From Spongospora subterranea (lineage: Eukaryota; Endomyxa; Phytomyxea; Plasmodiophorida; Plasmodiophoridae), in NCBI GenBank assembly GCA_900404475.1, contig OUQQ01000071.1:1-48580 (forward strand): a stretch of 48,580 bases of DNA. The letters run 5' to 3'. Under the pieces are notes generated by a model that saw only the letters and a program-made list of their open reading frames with translations, was not told the DNA's origin and searched no databases. Below are positions 10,690-21,067 of this stretch, piece after piece; position 1 is the stretch's first letter, and each line of letters starts with the position of its first letter. Made by a program: the position numbers and the translations under genes.

Positions 10690-12087
10690 TTCTTAAATAA
10701 AATTGAGAGAGTTTCGTCTCTCTGTTTGTGATGATTATGACAGATTATGACCGCATTGGTCGCTTTAACGACCCCTGACTCACTTTACTTCAAGTTTCGT
10801 TATAGTATGAACAAAATGACGAAATCTGTGTTTGTTACGCCTTCCCGTTGCTGATAAACACTTCTTTTTTGTTTTCACATCGTCTCTTTCCTTCGCCTTG
10901 CCGAACGGTATTTCATTGACACTGTCGCATTCTGAACTCCTCATCATGGTTTTACATCAACGTTAACTGCATACTCGATGTTCGTCGAAATCCACACTCG
11001 GGTTGTGTGTATCTTTTGGTGCAATGGCGACGTTTGGAAGCATCTGCCGCCGAATCTTTCAAATTTGGATGACGCAATTTCTCAAAACCGCTCTGTGGAT
11101 CCGCAAGTCCACAAAATCCAAGTCCTGTTACTATCGCCATCCAATTTAACATGGCCTTACTTATGCGACAAATCACAAATGCTATCATATCGCTTGGGGA
11201 ATTTGTTCAGGACGCGAAACAAGCGATATGATCGCATTTGTGATTTGTCGCATAAAGTGCGGCCATGGTAAATCAGATGGTGATAGGAACGGGGTTTGGA
11301 TCTTGTGGACTTCACTAATTTCCAACGATTCAATGATGAAATAAGTACGACGATTTTTGGTGTTATTATAAGGAAACCGCCTGTAAAATGGTCTACAGTA
11401 CCTCCATTCGTCAACAAAACATGCACCGAGACTCCATGCAGGAGCACAAAACTGCATGCTAAGATATAAACACGCTTTTTAAGGCCAATAATGCCATCAG
11501 ACAGCCGTTTCAGTCGATTAATCCAAAAAAAAGAATAACCAGAAGATTCGCCAGATGGGCGACGCAAGATCCCTTCTGTGAAAGTAGGGTTCTGATGCAC
11601 GTGGCTGGGCCCGATTCCTGCATTGCCTGCTTTGAAATTCCGTTTCTTTGCACGCTATCACAAATGTGAGGGTTCAGCGACGAGATGATTCAGGCCGTAC
11701 TTGCTATATGAGACGATTGGGAGCCAAAGCATGAAATACTGTAGGACCGTTCACAGCAGCAGTCTCGACTCCCGCGCCGGCGATGGTGCGTCGGCACGTA
11801 GGCGCGCAACATTTACCTGTCTCTGTGAACTCCAGGATCTGGATCTGAGTCGTTGTAACGCTCTTCTTTTAAAATTCGATTACCTCCTGTGGGTTGGTCT
11901 GTCGACGGTGTCATTTCCATTCATTGGTCGTAAAGGTCGATCTCAATTCTCCAGATCTCCGTCTGAGAGTAGCTGCTAGACGTCCCACGCATCGTTTGAT
12001 AATTCCTAGGCACCATCATTCGCCCAATACCCAAAACATCTTCATGATAATGTCAACCTGATAAGCGCCGCTATATCCGAACAAGTT
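10690..12087. other. Gap upstream of VPS13
   Basis: This 1.4-kb stretch holds the long inverted repeat at 11106-11311 and several short open frames on both strands that read like noise. The open frames running through the inverted repeat on opposite strands encode similar peptides only because of the palindrome. The last few hundred bases must include the VPS13 promoter; no canonical element stands out. Confidence 0.5.
11106..11311. repeat. Long imperfect inverted repeat (foldback)
   Basis: The left arm 11106-11196 and right arm 11220-11311 are reverse complements over about 91 bases, with roughly a dozen mismatches and one indel. The inner 36 bases of each arm (TTATGCGACAAATCAC through ATATCGCTTG) differ at one position. 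Divergence concentrates in the outer part. The spacer is about 23 bases. It could be a foldback transposon or MITE, or an inverted duplication that yields a hairpin transcript. No flanking target duplication was found. Confidence 0.85.
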
Positions 12088-15000
12088 ATGTTTGAGAATT
12101 TGGTTGCGTCTCGTCTTTCATCGTTCCTGGATTTGTACATTGATGGCTTTGATAAGAGCAAGATCGTAACATCGTTAGGTGTATGGAATGGGAAATTGGA
12201 TCTTCATGACCTTAAACTGAGAAGCGATGCTTTTTCTTCAATCAATATACCTCTGCGGATCCTATCTGGTCGAATTGATCACCTGCATGTTACGGTTCCA
12301 TGGGTTAACCTCACAAATGCCGCTGTTAACTTCGTAATTGACGGAATTCATATCGTTGCAGATATCGACTTTTCCACATACAGTAAAGCTGCAGCATATC
12401 TTCGGCAAAAAGAATCATATCTTGATGATCATGAAATGAATGTTCGGAAACGGCGACCTGGGTTTGACATTGGGTTCGCGCAACGATTATCGTCAAGTCT
12501 CTTCTATAACTTTCATCTTGAGGTCAACAACGTGAATATACGGATTGAGAACCGACCGGTTCCTGATCCGTTTGCCATGGTATTTTCATTGCAGTCTGTT
12601 GTCGTCCAATCGACTGATGATGCAGGTCACCCATCCATAACCGGTTCTCAAGATGCGTTTGCTTATAAAGCTGTTTCTGTGGTCGGCCTATTTCTACACT
12701 GGGTTAATTCAGAAAATCTTTCGACTTCTGCCGGCATGGTTGTCGACTCAGTGTTTAATGAAAGCGAGAAACCGGTTCTGAGACCCAATTACGTTGTCTC
12801 TCCTTTATCGATATCTGCGTTAGTACGGTTGACAAAACCTCAACCGTCGTCAGATGTCCAGCCTGCACCACCCATACCCCGTCTACTGGTTCAGGCTTCG
12901 TGTTCTTCAGTTAAAGTTTGTATATCAGACACAATATCTCAGCAAGCTGCTTGTTTAGCCGGAAAAGTTCTAGATTTCAACAGGGCTAACGGGGGACAAC
13001 CAGATGTAAATGGAGAAGCATCGTTGCCCAACCGACCAACGGTTCCCATTCTCGGGAACGCTAAGGTATGGTGGCGATTTATTATCGGAAATCACATGGC
13101 GCAACCATTTTCATGGCGTCATATTCGCTCATTCCGTCAAGATTTCGTGAAATATACCTCACTGTTTAAAGCTGAACTTGGTCCTGATTCGGGCGATCCT
13201 GGGCGTATAAAGCAACTTCGGGCAATCGAGTCGAGGACACGTATGAGTTCAATAGTTTTAATGCGGGAGATAGCCGAACGAAGCTTAGCAAGCGATGAAG
13301 AAGTTCAAGCTCAATCTATCGCAAACTGGCAAAGGGATCATCGTAAAAGCTGGAGATCATATATATCTAGTTTTGTGTTTTCGCAGTCTTTGGAAGGTGG
13401 TGTTTCCCAAGACAACATCAGTTCTGGTGCGGTTCATTCACTAACTGAGGAATCCGACCCCTCTATCACCAAGATCAAAGCCTCCCTACGTTTTCGAATT
13501 GATGAGGCTAAGTTCATCGTAGTAACGTCCTCTGGATCTCCGTTTGGAGAGTTAATCATAACGAGATTTGCTGGGGATATCAAACAACAGCTTGATGACA
13601 CTACCCTGACCTTCACGATTTACCAGATTTTTGCTTTCAATAATCAGATATCGACCAGTGATCGGTTTCACCAGCTAATCCAGCCGTTTGAACCTGAAAT
13701 AGGAGCATCCATCGATCGAAGGGTTTCCTTCAATGCCGATCCTATAATTGACGTCAGGCTACAACGCACTGCGGTCAAGATTGACATATCTGTTTTTGTT
13801 CGGCCTGTTAAAATCATCGTTTCTGATGTATTATTGAGATTATTGACCACTTTACGTCCAAGGTTTACTCAATCAGGAGATTCTACTGCTCTAGTCCATG
13901 CTTTGCCATCCGTATCTGTTGATGTGGATCTCACTTCAGTCACCTTCCAATTTCCATCTTCGCTTGCTACAGTCCAGCTTCAAATCGGCCAGATTAGTCT
14001 GTCTAACCTCCTGGATCTCAGTGAAGACGGGCCTGATGTTCAAGAGAGGTTAAGTCTCGATGTTCATATTCTAGATATCAGTCTCGATTCGCTACTGTAT
14101 GAAGACAATTCTGACTCACCTCGATCGCATTCGCTATTAGATTATATTCCGCAAGTGTCCATCACCATTGAGGTTTCTCTGAGTGACAGCGTTTTTTCCA
14201 TCTACGTCAAGTCTTCGCTACCTCCGATCAGGGTTGCTGTCTCTAATGAGGATTGCTCAATGCTGAAAGACATTTTACACAAACTGTCATCGACCGACGT
14301 TATCGTTTCTCAGATCGAACCGCAAAATTCCCCTGTCTTTTGGCTGGTTTTAGACGTGGAACTTCAAATACCCGTCGTCTCATGTCGTTATTTTTCGTCA
14401 TTGGATTCTTTAGATACTTCTTTGGCAACATGTAGTTCCATACGATTTAGATCTCATTTTAATAGGACGCTTTCTAAACTTTCTAAACACGAGGTCTCCT
14501 TCTCCTATTTGACTGTTGAAAACTGCCGAATTCCGTCCACAACTTCGGAATTTTCTCATTGGATCTCAATTAGCAATCTATCCAATCATGATCTCCAGAA
14601 TGACGCTTCTCAAGGCGATTCTCCTGCTTTTCAATTAATATTTGACTGCAATATGTCATCTTCCGAGGTCCACTACGAAATATCTTGTACAATATTTTCG
14701 TTTAATCTGACTTGTGATCCGAGTTTGATCCTGTTTGCTTCTGACTTTGTCAGGACCAGTCCTACACCTGTAAATCCAGATTCTCGCTTTCTAAAACAAG
14801 CGTACTCAATTGAGGTGCAAGTGTCTTCTTTGAATTTAGCATATCTTATAGAGGATTCAACCTCGTGTCTCTTCAGAACAGAACTGTCCGGTATATCGTT
14901 GATGCATGGGGAGATCTGCCAAGAATTTAGTGTTGACAGCGCTACGTTTACGGATCAGTCTGCAGTGGCTCCACAGTATGCAAACTTGATCGAAAAACGA

Positions 15001-18000
15001 GAGACTTCGCAAGCGTTGATTTTCGTAAAATGTGTATGTGACCCAAATACCGGTTTCTGGTCTAACAGTGTGCAAATCGGACCGGTGCGCTGGGTTCTAA
15101 TTCCAAGGTTCATTTTTCAATTGGCGACGTCATTACAGTGTTTGGTTGGTCCATTGTCATTTGAGGATTCTGACACAGAGAATGCTGTTAGTCATGTTTC
15201 GATTGAACTCAATGAGGTTGTGGTTTTAATCCCTCGTGATCCAACACAAAATCAATCGGAGTATATGGTCATCGATTTATCCCGACTTTCTGTCACGAGT
15301 CCTGACCTGGTTGCAATGGATGGTAAACAGAGCAAGTATCAAATCGAAGTACATTCAATTTTGATAAGGCGAGCCTCAGTCATTTCTCCAGTCGATGATA
15401 TAGTCAACGATATGAATGTTTCTATTACTCTTGAATGGAGACCATCATTTGTGTCCATACTCTGTCAGGTCGACAACTTTGTTTCCACAATCGGTACTAC
15501 TGACATCTGCCTGGTCTCCGACATCGTCGAGTCGTTTCGGTATCACTTCTCTAAATTTTCTGTCACTCCCGTGGCGATTTCATTGCAGCAAGACCGCGTT
15601 ATTTCCTTTCGCATCGACGCTGTCAGTGTTAATTTTGTTTCTTCTAGCGATCCGGCATCGAAATTTTTATGTTTTCGAATCGGAGACTTCTCAGCTACGC
15701 AAGGATGTGTATCAGGCTCCACTACCGCCCAGTTAAGCGTACAGATGATTGATGTTCACAGAGGTGAACCTGACTTGCCTTTGATTATTTTGGAGCCTTC
15801 GGTCACAAATCCTGCAATTGAAGTTCGGTTCAATTCTGCAATCAACTCCTTCCTTTCCGAGATCTCATTGGACATTTACAGTGTATGTCTAATATTTGAT
15901 GACCGAATTCCAGGTTCTTTTTTCCAAATTTTCAATACCTTCATCGATGAGCTGTGTTCGAAAAAGATTGACAATGGCTACGACACCGTCGGCACGGATA
16001 CATCATCATTAGTTCCCTGTTCTACCAGCATTATTTTTGCTCTGGAATCGTTCAAATTTTGTTTGGTGGACCACACCATGGCTGCGTGCCTCTCTTGGCA
16101 ATGTTCAGTTGCGTGCTTCTCCGAATTTTCCCATGGCGGCAAAACTACTATCGATACAATTCAAGCCGATATGTCCAGGAACTTGTTTCGAATCAGTCGA
16201 CATTATGTCAGCGTGCAAGATGCTTTTTCTGAAAGTACACCGTCTTTTGCGCTAGCAACTCCGTTCAATGTTTATTTCATGGCTGATCGACAATCTCCGC
16301 AAAATTTTATTTCTTGCAGCATATACCTTCCTCAAAGCGATGTTTGCGCATCTCTTGACGATATTTATCTTTGCTTTGACCTGGTAAAAAATAGGTTCTC
16401 CATTTTCAGACCTCCAAAAACACGTCCTCAGTCGTTATTGCCTAGTGCCGTATTGAAAGATATTTTCCCACTATCCCGCATTGGTTTTGTTTTAGACCAT
16501 GCGGTGTTCCAGATTGTTGATGATTTTCCAAATATTTCCAATTCACCTCTTCTTCGCTGCAAAGTTCAGCCATCGTCTGTTGAAATTGGGGTTTCTCGTG
16601 ATGATAATCTTACGAAGCTAAATGGAAAACTACAAACTCGGATTCTTCTTGAGTCATATTATATGTCTCTTGACAAGTGGGAACCAGTAATTGAGTGGTG
16701 TCGCCTGGAAGCATCGTTCTTATCCACTGCCTCGACTTTACTCTTTTCTGTTGACTCTAATCAAACGGTGAACCTTAACGTGACTTTCCCTTCTTTCGAT
16801 AATCTGACCAGGATATATCACTCGCTTCACCGATTGTGTCATCGTGATCCCATGCTGTCTCTAGGTTCTCCTCACAACCTTCGATCGTTGACCATCCAGA
16901 ACCGAACTGGGTGCAACATACGATTTTGGTTCAACTGCACCGGGGTGACTTCGGAATTCATTGAGCTGACCCCAAATAGTCATCACTTATTTGAGTTTGA
17001 CGATGAACAGAAGCTTTTTTCTGAATCGGCTTCGTATTTGGATCGCCGTCGCCAATATCCCAAAACCGCTGGCTCAATCGACGTGATCGTTGGCGACGGG
17101 GCGGAAGGTCATGTTGTCTGGAACAAATGGCAGAAAGTATCCAATATTTCCCTTGATACTAGTCCTGCAAACGAAGCCGTTGTTCACCCTCTTTATCCGT
17201 CAACGGTTGCTGATGGCACATTGGTTTCGGAATCCGCTAAAGATGATCTTTATAGGTCGAATGCCGCCAGGTTCTATATCATTTCCCATCGAAATTTGTC
17301 ATCGTTGTCGATTTCATCTCCCCTCATTATCCGAAATCAAACGCTGGCCAATTTTTGTGTACGCCTTCAATCGTATCCTGATAGAACCAGCAGTTATGGG
17401 CAGTTTCTGATTCCTTCCGGTACGGATTGGCCAATTCCAATATCAGTTCTTCAGGATTCCATGAGGCAATGTGCATTTATCATACGACCTTATGGTGCAT
17501 TTAAAGCTGAATTTTCCACTCTTTTAACGTTCATTGAACTTCATCAATTACCCGAGATATCACTATCAACTCGAACCATCTCATGCCCCCCAGGACATGA
17601 TGCGTCTGGCCCACCCTTTGTATTTTCTGCTCGGTCTTCGCAATCGTCGCGCAAGCTGATATCTGCCAGCGTCATAATTCTAGAGCCATCAATATCTGTC
17701 ATCAATGAGCTTCCAATACCGTTGCAATTGCAGTTTATTTATGGAAATAATATTCAGGCTAAGCAGCCAACCGTTATGCCTTCCGATACCGTTCAGATGT
17801 ACCATCCCGCGTCCTCTTTACGACTTCGCTTGCAAGGATCTTCGGTTTGGTCTGAAGCCTTATCGGTTGATGTCCACTGCCTGCAGGTCAACCAGAGCGT
17901 GTTTTTGGATGCAAGTGTAGAGGGGTCTGCATGTTATCGCGCCGATGTTGAAATTGATAGGACTGATCTGAAAATTTGTTTGTACGTTCGCATCGGCTAC

Positions 18001-20916
18001 TGGTTGGTAAATCGGACAGGGCTGGATCTTTTCTATGGGGTGTCTGAACAAGAGCATTCTCATCATCGCAAGTCAGCAGTTTTCCGATTGTGCCCTGGCC
18101 AGAATACGTCGAAACTTTCAATCTATCCACTGTCTTCACGTCCCATTAGATCGAAGGCCCTTTTGAAGTATCTACCTGCATGGGCCGATCATGCCCCTTG
18201 GTATGCATTCGCCGGTCCAAGGCGCAAACAGATTGAAACTGCTAATCCAGGTCTAGGGCTCGCTTTACTTACATCTGATAACGTCGCACCACATCTTTGC
18301 TGGAAACCGTCAATCAGTAATCAGCGGGCTGAAAGCTGTTCGTTTATTTTGGCCTCTGAACCAAATATGATGATTGGGATAAGACTATGCGATTCTGCAT
18401 GGTCTACGCCGTTTCCTATCGACTCCATTGTACCGATATCGGTGTCTTTTCAAGAGGGACGTCCACACTGCATCAGTGGCCGTGACGCTGTGTGCAGAAT
18501 GTATGATCTGGGGGTGGCTTGCTGTCGGTCTGGATCAACGACAATGGTAAATATATGGCCTCGTTATATATTGCACAATATGACTCGCCGGGATATACAA
18601 TATCGTCAGGCCCAAACTATGGAATCAGTCACTGTAAAACCAGGTTTTCAATGTGCTGTACATCGTTACGACAGTCGGTATCCATCAAATCTGGTATTTC
18701 GTTTGCGCCAATATGGTTCAGTCTGGTCTGGGGCAATTCCAATCGATCAAGTCGGGACAACTTCAGTACGGGTCCTCAACGTATACAACAGACAGCTCTC
18801 CTGTATTTTACGAATTAACTGCACACTGGAGGAGGCAACTTTCCAAATACATGTGTATGAAGATTCTGGTTGTGTTCCTGCTCCGTACAAAATCGAAAAC
18901 TTTACATTTTTGACCTTAATTTTCTCTCAAGAAAATGTTCAAGGCCGAGAAGAACGTGTTCTGCCATACCATACCAAAGAGTTTGCATGGGATGAGCCAA
19001 TGAAATCACGCCGCGTTACTATCTATGCAATGGCAGACGGTCGGTCTACAAATGCTCGGCATCAATATGTTGGCGTATATAACATCGACCGTCTATGCTC
19101 TGATTATACACCTGTACGCCTAGCAGGCCATGACCGCATCATGCCACATTCAAGAGAACTTAAAATCGAAGTCGTCGCTAGTGGACCAGTTCGCGTTTTA
19201 CGTATTTTTGACTCAATGCTTGAGCCTCCAATCGACCATCATGTGAAAGATCATCAGCATAGTTTTGAAGTCCATGCTCGGTGTTCCAAGTTTGGCATCT
19301 CTTTGATTGGGCCAGTATCTAGCGCTCGTGCCCAGAGGCGACACGAACTAGCATATGTGCTGATAGATGATCTCACTATCGACGTCACTCAAGTGCAAAA
19401 CAACTCTGCGGAAGTGCGTGTTTGCGCTGGTGCGTTGCAGTTGGATAATCAAGGACTGACGGCAGCCTATCCTGTTGTATTAGCTCCTCGTACTTTAGCC
19501 GATAGCCGCAAGAATTTCTTTGACATTTTGGTGATCAAGAGCCTGCAACAATCTCATGACGAATTTCACTCCTTTCCCCAGTGTTCAGTAACCTTGTCTC
19601 CCTTCGATCTGCGACTTGAAGAGTCATTTATGTCACAATTAATGGAATATATGTCATCTTTGAGGAAACGTTTTGAAGCCGGTCAAGGTCGCTATCATGC
19701 AGAGCTGGCACTCCCTCCATCGTCGACATCCATTTATCCGTTAGCTCTGGTTGATGATTCAAACGCTCCTATCTCAACTCCAGCCCGTATATATTGCCAA
19801 AACCTGTCTTTGTCTGCAATACTTGTCCATGTCAGCGTAACCAGCTCTCCTGTCGTCAATAAGAGTTTTTTGAATCCTGTAACGGTGCTAGCCCGAGCAG
19901 CTGGCGCCTCACTCGCTAATCTTGAAGATGTTCCTGTGCGTCTCGGTGCGGTCAATGCGAATGATTTATTTGGAACATCAAGTGATCTTTGTGATCGCCT
20001 TGTCCATCAGTATACGATGAGGCTGGTCCGATCCGGATATAAGTTAATAGCTAGCGCGGATGTACTGGGTAATCCATTTGTTCTACTGTCCTCATTGATA
20101 AGTGGAGTTCGTGACGTCATTCGACTTCCACTGCAGGGTCTTGTAATCCATAAGAGCCCGAGGGCATTTTGTTTCGGCTTGGCCCTAGGATGTTTCAGTT
20201 TATTTCGGCATGTGCTCTTTGGCATGTGCAATGCCGCCTCCAAATTCAGTAGCAGCATTGCGAAAGGGATTAGCTCCTTAGCTATTTACAATGATGATCG
20301 CCTGACCCGTCAGTATCTTCTTCCGACAGCAATATATCAAGGCATTATTGGATTGGCTTTGGAGCCCATCAAACGTCACTCCACTATACCTGAACTATAT
20401 CGCGCAACATGTCGAGGGGTCTCTGGCGTTGTTCTGTTACCTCTTGCTGCGACATTTCGGACGTTATCAGCGGCGTCAGAGAAGGTGCGGGCCCTAGCTG
20501 ATAATCGCTCGGTGCCGACCCGCTCACGTCTTCCCCGCCAATTCCTTTATGGAAATATCTTGTGCAATTACGACCATTTTCCGGATGCTATTCGTGAATT
20601 TGCGGTATCAAAGTTATTCGATGACAGTGAATTTGTTATTGGGTTCGTCGCGAATTCTTTTTTCAACATTATTGTCACTTCGGAGAGCATATTTGTTGTC
20701 AACGGAAGTCACCCGGATCAGGTTCTTGTTTGGGTATCCATCAGGAATATATTCTCGTTGACAGCCATGCACGATAAAAGGACCTTGCACATAGAAATGG
20801 TCGAGGAGTCTCCCGTTAATATCATCGACACCGGCTCAGAAGAGAATGCTAAGTCTGTCACAAAGATGTTCAAATATGTCAGAAGACGCCAAAGAAGGTT
20901 ACGTCATCGAAAATAA
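12088..20916 (+). CDS. VPS13: Intermembrane lipid transfer protein VPS13
   Basis: A single uninterrupted frame encodes 2942 residues, close to yeast Vps13 (3144). VPS13 proteins are rod-like bridges that move phospholipids between membranes at contact sites. The chorein N-terminal domain is at about 1-110 (MFENLVASRLSSFLDLYIDG, then GVWNGKLDLHDLKLRSDAF). The VAB adaptor-binding region runs about 1596-2230 (LTIQNRTGCNIRFWF; WPRYILHNMTRRDIQYRQ). The ATG2-like C-terminal helices are near 2660-2760 (LPLQGLVIHKSPRAFCFG), and the PH-like end is about 2816-2940. The ATG at 12088 begins exactly at the conserved MFENLV start. Unlike the neighbouring multi-exon genes it needs no intron at all. The next gene begins about 150 bases downstream on the same strand. 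Confidence 0.97.
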   Translation: MFENLVASRLSSFLDLYIDGFDKSKIVTSLGVWNGKLDLHDLKLRSDAFSSINIPLRILSGRIDHLHVTVPWVNLTNAAVNFVIDGIHIVADIDFSTYSKAAAYLRQKESYLDDHEMNVRKRRPGFDIGFAQRLSSSLFYNFHLEVNNVNIRIENRPVPDPFAMVFSLQSVVVQSTDDAGHPSITGSQDAFAYKAVSVVGLFLHWVNSENLSTSAGMVVDSVFNESEKPVLRPNYVVSPLSISALVRLTKPQPSSDVQPAPPIPRLLVQASCSSVKVCISDTISQQAACLAGKVLDFNRANGGQPDVNGEASLPNRPTVPILGNAKVWWRFIIGNHMAQPFSWRHIRSFRQDFVKYTSLFKAELGPDSGDPGRIKQLRAIESRTRMSSIVLMREIAERSLASDEEVQAQSIANWQRDHRKSWRSYISSFVFSQSLEGGVSQDNISSGAVHSLTEESDPSITKIKASLRFRIDEAKFIVVTSSGSPFGELIITRFAGDIKQQLDDTTLTFTIYQIFAFNNQISTSDRFHQLIQPFEPEIGASIDRRVSFNADPIIDVRLQRTAVKIDISVFVRPVKIIVSDVLLRLLTTLRPRFTQSGDSTALVHALPSVSVDVDLTSVTFQFPSSLATVQLQIGQISLSNLLDLSEDGPDVQERLSLDVHILDISLDSLLYEDNSDSPRSHSLLDYIPQVSITIEVSLSDSVFSIYVKSSLPPIRVAVSNEDCSMLKDILHKLSSTDVIVSQIEPQNSPVFWLVLDVELQIPVVSCRYFSSLDSLDTSLATCSSIRFRSHFNRTLSKLSKHEVSFSYLTVENCRIPSTTSEFSHWISISNLSNHDLQNDASQGDSPAFQLIFDCNMSSSEVHYEISCTIFSFNLTCDPSLILFASDFVRTSPTPVNPDSRFLKQAYSIEVQVSSLNLAYLIEDSTSCLFRTELSGISLMHGEICQEFSVDSATFTDQSAVAPQYANLIEKRETSQALIFVKCVCDPNTGFWSNSVQIGPVRWVLIPRFIFQLATSLQCLVGPLSFEDSDTENAVSHVSIELNEVVVLIPRDPTQNQSEYMVIDLSRLSVTSPDLVAMDGKQSKYQIEVHSILIRRASVISPVDDIVNDMNVSITLEWRPSFVSILCQVDNFVSTIGTTDICLVSDIVESFRYHFSKFSVTPVAISLQQDRVISFRIDAVSVNFVSSSDPASKFLCFRIGDFSATQGCVSGSTTAQLSVQMIDVHRGEPDLPLIILEPSVTNPAIEVRFNSAINSFLSEISLDIYSVCLIFDDRIPGSFFQIFNTFIDELCSKKIDNGYDTVGTDTSSLVPCSTSIIFALESFKFCLVDHTMAACLSWQCSVACFSEFSHGGKTTIDTIQADMSRNLFRISRHYVSVQDAFSESTPSFALATPFNVYFMADRQSPQNFISCSIYLPQSDVCASLDDIYLCFDLVKNRFSIFRPPKTRPQSLLPSAVLKDIFPLSRIGFVLDHAVFQIVDDFPNISNSPLLRCKVQPSSVEIGVSRDDNLTKLNGKLQTRILLESYYMSLDKWEPVIEWCRLEASFLSTASTLLFSVDSNQTVNLNVTFPSFDNLTRIYHSLHRLCHRDPMLSLGSPHNLRSLTIQNRTGCNIRFWFNCTGVTSEFIELTPNSHHLFEFDDEQKLFSESASYLDRRRQYPKTAGSIDVIVGDGAEGHVVWNKWQKVSNISLDTSPANEAVVHPLYPSTVADGTLVSESAKDDLYRSNAARFYIISHRNLSSLSISSPLIIRNQTLANFCVRLQSYPDRTSSYGQFLIPSGTDWPIPISVLQDSMRQCAFIIRPYGAFKAEFSTLLTFIELHQLPEISLSTRTISCPPGHDASGPPFVFSARSSQSSRKLISASVIILEPSISVINELPIPLQLQFIYGNNIQAKQPTVMPSDTVQMYHPASSLRLRLQGSSVWSEALSVDVHCLQVNQSVFLDASVEGSACYRADVEIDRTDLKICLYVRIGYWLVNRTGLDLFYGVSEQEHSHHRKSAVFRLCPGQNTSKLSIYPLSSRPIRSKALLKYLPAWADHAPWYAFAGPRRKQIETANPGLGLALLTSDNVAPHLCWKPSISNQRAESCSFILASEPNMMIGIRLCDSAWSTPFPIDSIVPISVSFQEGRPHCISGRDAVCRMYDLGVACCRSGSTTMVNIWPRYILHNMTRRDIQYRQAQTMESVTVKPGFQCAVHRYDSRYPSNLVFRLRQYGSVWSGAIPIDQVGTTSVRVLNVYNRQLSCILRINCTLEEATFQIHVYEDSGCVPAPYKIENFTFLTLIFSQENVQGREERVLPYHTKEFAWDEPMKSRRVTIYAMADGRSTNARHQYVGVYNIDRLCSDYTPVRLAGHDRIMPHSRELKIEVVASGPVRVLRIFDSMLEPPIDHHVKDHQHSFEVHARCSKFGISLIGPVSSARAQRRHELAYVLIDDLTIDVTQVQNNSAEVRVCAGALQLDNQGLTAAYPVVLAPRTLADSRKNFFDILVIKSLQQSHDEFHSFPQCSVTLSPFDLRLEESFMSQLMEYMSSLRKRFEAGQGRYHAELALPPSSTSIYPLALVDDSNAPISTPARIYCQNLSLSAILVHVSVTSSPVVNKSFLNPVTVLARAAGASLANLEDVPVRLGAVNANDLFGTSSDLCDRLVHQYTMRLVRSGYKLIASADVLGNPFVLLSSLISGVRDVIRLPLQGLVIHKSPRAFCFGLALGCFSLFRHVLFGMCNAASKFSSSIAKGISSLAIYNDDRLTRQYLLPTAIYQGIIGLALEPIKRHSTIPELYRATCRGVSGVVLLPLAATFRTLSAASEKVRALADNRSVPTRSRLPRQFLYGNILCNYDHFPDAIREFAVSKLFDDSEFVIGFVANSFFNIIVTSESIFVVNGSHPDQVLVWVSIRNIFSLTAMHDKRTLHIEMVEESPVNIIDTGSEENAKSVTKMFKYVRRRQRRLRHRK

Positions 20917-21067
20917 ACTGAATACCTATCATGATCGGACTGGTGTTTGGGGATGCGTAGGTCTCATGGATCTTAAAAGATATTTGTTCTGTCGGTAATC
21001 TTGATATTTTTGTTTGGCGGCTCTTTTTGGTATCTAGTTTGTGGGCGTTCATTGCTGTCAAAGCGAT

